From: Ignavibacterium sp.
Lineage (GTDB): Bacteria; Bacteroidota; Ignavibacteria; Ignavibacteriales; Ignavibacteriaceae
NCBI GenBank assembly: GCA_018335755.1
Contig: JAGXRK010000051.1
Location: forward strand, 62,001 to 126,000
DNA: 64,000 nt
Reading direction: 5' to 3'
Within the stretch, counting starts at the first letter, position 1, and every line of letters begins with the position of its first letter. The notes under the pieces are model-generated. The model saw only the letters and a list, made by a program, of their open reading frames with translations, searched no databases and was not told the DNA's origin. Shown here in pieces: positions 62,299-64,000 of this stretch. The position numbers and the translations under genes are program-made.

Positions 62299-64000
62299 TT
62301 ATTCTTGCTCCCCTCCTTTGGAGGGGCTGGGGGAGGCCTTCTTATATAACTCACTTGCCTCCGTTAACATCTTATTCAATCTGTTTACAAGTTTATGAGG
62401 ATCATCAAGATTTCCTTCAAGCAATAATGCTGATTCATAAAGCTGTTCTGTTGTGTCAGCAATAAACTGATCTTTTGCCTCTTTCTTGAATACGCTTAAT
62501 AAATTTCTGATTAGTTTGTGATCTTTATTTATTTCCATCAATCTTTTTTGTGCCGGAAGCGCCATTTCCTGGTTTGACATTTTTAGAATTTTTTGCATTG
62601 TAGATGACATTGTATCATCCGGGTTTATCAAGCAGGCTGGACTTCCCTTTAATCGTTTTGATTCTTTTACTTCGGTAACTCTGTCACCGAGTATATCTTT
62701 CATTTGTGAAAGAAGAGAATCAAAATGTTTTTCGTCGTCCGCATTCAGTTTTTCTGTTTGATCTTCTTTCTTTTCAACATCGTCAAGCTTATCAATCTCT
62801 TTAAGGTCTGCCGCATCAACAGATTTAAATTCAAACTCTTTATGCTTGCGGATTGATGAAACAACAAATTCATCAACGGGATCGTACAAGTAAAGGACTT
62901 CCAATCCTTTTGATTTATAAATTTCAAGATGCGGATTCAGATCAATCGCTTCCCTGCTTGCGCCAATGGCATAATAAATTTCTTTCTGGTCCTTTATCAT
63001 TCGCCCGACATAATCTTCGAGAGATACAAGTTCTTTTTCATCTCTGCTTGCCGAAGAATTGAATCTTAAAAGCTGCTGATACTTTTCAGTATTTTGAAAG
63101 TCCATATATCCAAGTTTGAAAATCTTTCCATGTTCTTTCCAGAATTCTAAATATCGTTCGGGGGAATCTTTAGCCACTTTTAAAAGATGAGAAAGTACGT
63201 TGCCCGTAACGCTTTGCGCAATTTTTGTGAAGATGATGTTTTCCTGTAGAGTCTCCCGTGAAATGTTCAGAGGTAAATCTTCAGAATCAACAACACCTTT
63301 AACAAAGCTTAAATATTCAGGAAGCAAATCTTTATTCTGATGCTGAATCAAAACCCTTCGCACATACAAATCCAATCCATAATCATCACGATTAAATCTC
63401 CAGTATTCATAACTCTTTTTCGGGATAAAGAGCAGGGAGTTAAACTGTATTGGCGCATCAACTGACTTGTGAAGAGTTTCAAAAGGCTCTTCGTTGTCAT
63501 AAGTTAAAAACTTATAGAATTCATCATACTGTTCTTTTTTGATTGATGATTTTGGTTCGCGCCATATTGCAGCAATTGTGTTTACTTTATCCTTGTCCAG
63601 ATAAATCGGGAAAGAAATAAAGTTCGAGTGCTTTTTAACAATTCCTTCCAATCGATACTTATCTGCGAATTCTTTTGCATCATCTTTCAGTTGGATTTCG
63701 ATAGTTGTTCCTCTTTTTAATGGCTCATCCAAAGTTGAAATCTCATAATCACCTGTTCCATCTGATTTCCATTCGATTGCCGATTCATTTTTTTTGTACG
63801 ACTTAGATTTAATAATTACTTGTTTTGCAACCATGAATACAGAATAAAAACCAATTCCAAATCTTCCGATAATATTATTAACAGCTTCTTTGTTTTCAGA
63901 AAGCTGCTTAAGAAATTCCTCCGAGCCTGATTTTGCAATCGTCCCGATATTGGCGATCATTTCGTCGCGGGTCATCCCGATACCGGTATCGGAAATTGTT
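62299..64000 (-). CDS. htpG: Chaperone HtpG (Hsp90), N-terminus beyond the window
   Basis: The reading frame runs from the window edge to TAA at 62299-62301. It starts inside the N-terminal GHKL ATPase, with TISDTGIGMTRDEMIANIGT (motif DTGIGM), FGIGFYSVFMVA, and the middle domain (YVRRVLIQ, NISRETLQEN). The C-terminal dimerisation domain follows. About 70 N-terminal residues are missing. The last dozen residues (KASPSPSKGGEQE) come from a palindromic repeat, so the native end is probably altered. Confidence 0.95.
   Translation of the reverse strand, partial: TISDTGIGMTRDEMIANIGTIAKSGSEEFLKQLSENKEAVNNIIGRFGIGFYSVFMVAKQVIIKSKSYKKNESAIEWKSDGTGDYEISTLDEPLKRGTTIEIQLKDDAKEFADKYRLEGIVKKHSNFISFPIYLDKDKVNTIAAIWREPKSSIKKEQYDEFYKFLTYDNEEPFETLHKSVDAPIQFNSLLFIPKKSYEYWRFNRDDYGLDLYVRRVLIQHQNKDLLPEYLSFVKGVVDSEDLPLNISRETLQENIIFTKIAQSVTGNVLSHLLKVAKDSPERYLEFWKEHGKIFKLGYMDFQNTEKYQQLLRFNSSASRDEKELVSLEDYVGRMIKDQKEIYYAIGASREAIDLNPHLEIYKSKGLEVLYLYDPVDEFVVSSIRKHKEFEFKSVDAADLKEIDKLDDVEKKEDQTEKLNADDEKHFDSLLSQMKDILGDRVTEVKESKRLKGSPACLINPDDTMSSTMQKILKMSNQEMALPAQKRLMEINKDHKLIRNLLSVFKKEAKDQFIADTTEQLYESALLLEGNLDDPHKLVNRLNKMLTEASELYKKASPSPSKGGEQE
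62310..62336. repeat. Palindromic repeat forming the htpG 3' end
   Basis: CCCCTCC and GGAGGGG (62310-62326) form a perfect 7-bp stem, followed by CTGGGGGAGG. This is the form of the CCCTCC-TTT-GGAGGG elements scattered in many Bacteroidota-like genomes. Here it is translated as part of htpG. Confidence 0.75.

Overview
The window is low-GC bacterial DNA that spans a chromosomal replication-origin neighbourhood. On the left the minus strand reads rpmH, rnpA, yidC and a patatin/Omp85 protein. On the right the plus strand reads dnaA, a lipoprotein, dnaN, recF, a DUF721 gene and gyrB, and gyrA follows at 24.8-27.3 kb on the minus strand. The families present (DUF2723 membrane proteins, DUF4199, DUF6090, TIGR02999-type ECF sigma factors, lipoproteins with Ser/acidic residues after the lipobox Cys, an outer-membrane patatin) point to the Bacteroidota/Ignavibacteriota/Chlorobiota group, most likely an Ignavibacteria-like organism. 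That placement is inferred from gene content and style, not from a database match.

Layout. 0-0.8 kb: two gene relics (an unrecognised C-terminus and the C-terminal end of what looks like a type ISP restriction-modification enzyme) and repeats. 0.8-7.2 kb: accessory enzymes and envelope proteins on the plus strand. 7.3-12.5 kb: envelope and ribosomal genes on the minus strand. 12.5-19.8 kb: candidate oriC and the replication operon. 19.8-31.3 kb: glycosyltransferase, transporter, small conserved genes, gyrA and a large DUF2723 protein. 31.4-41.1 kb: mostly minus-strand transporter, thioesterase, peptidase and two class A beta-lactamase-fold genes, divergent from a CreD-like gene at 41.3 kb. 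42.6-43.6 kb: a REP-associated transposase (RAYT) embedded in its own palindromes. 43.7-52.2 kb: small membrane proteins, rsgA, a DUF5677 protein, a catalytically dead M1-peptidase relative and a yjdIJ-like pair, all separated by recurring short repeats.

52.4-59.4 kb is the most distinctive stretch. Four putatively surface-exposed lipoproteins (one broken by a single nonsense codon, two paralogous to each other) surround an ECF sigma factor and a membrane Ser/Thr kinase with a long kinesin-light-chain-like TPR domain. A three-unit 108-109 bp tandem repeat lies between the sigma factor and the kinase. Together they look like a local envelope-signalling module. 59.6-64 kb holds the chaperones clpB and htpG (htpG runs off the end); the last codons of htpG are made from a palindromic repeat.

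A theme across the window is short palindromic elements of at least eight kinds, mostly between genes but twice inside coding sequence (the RAYT gene and the htpG 3' end). No rRNA, tRNA or CRISPR array was seen.
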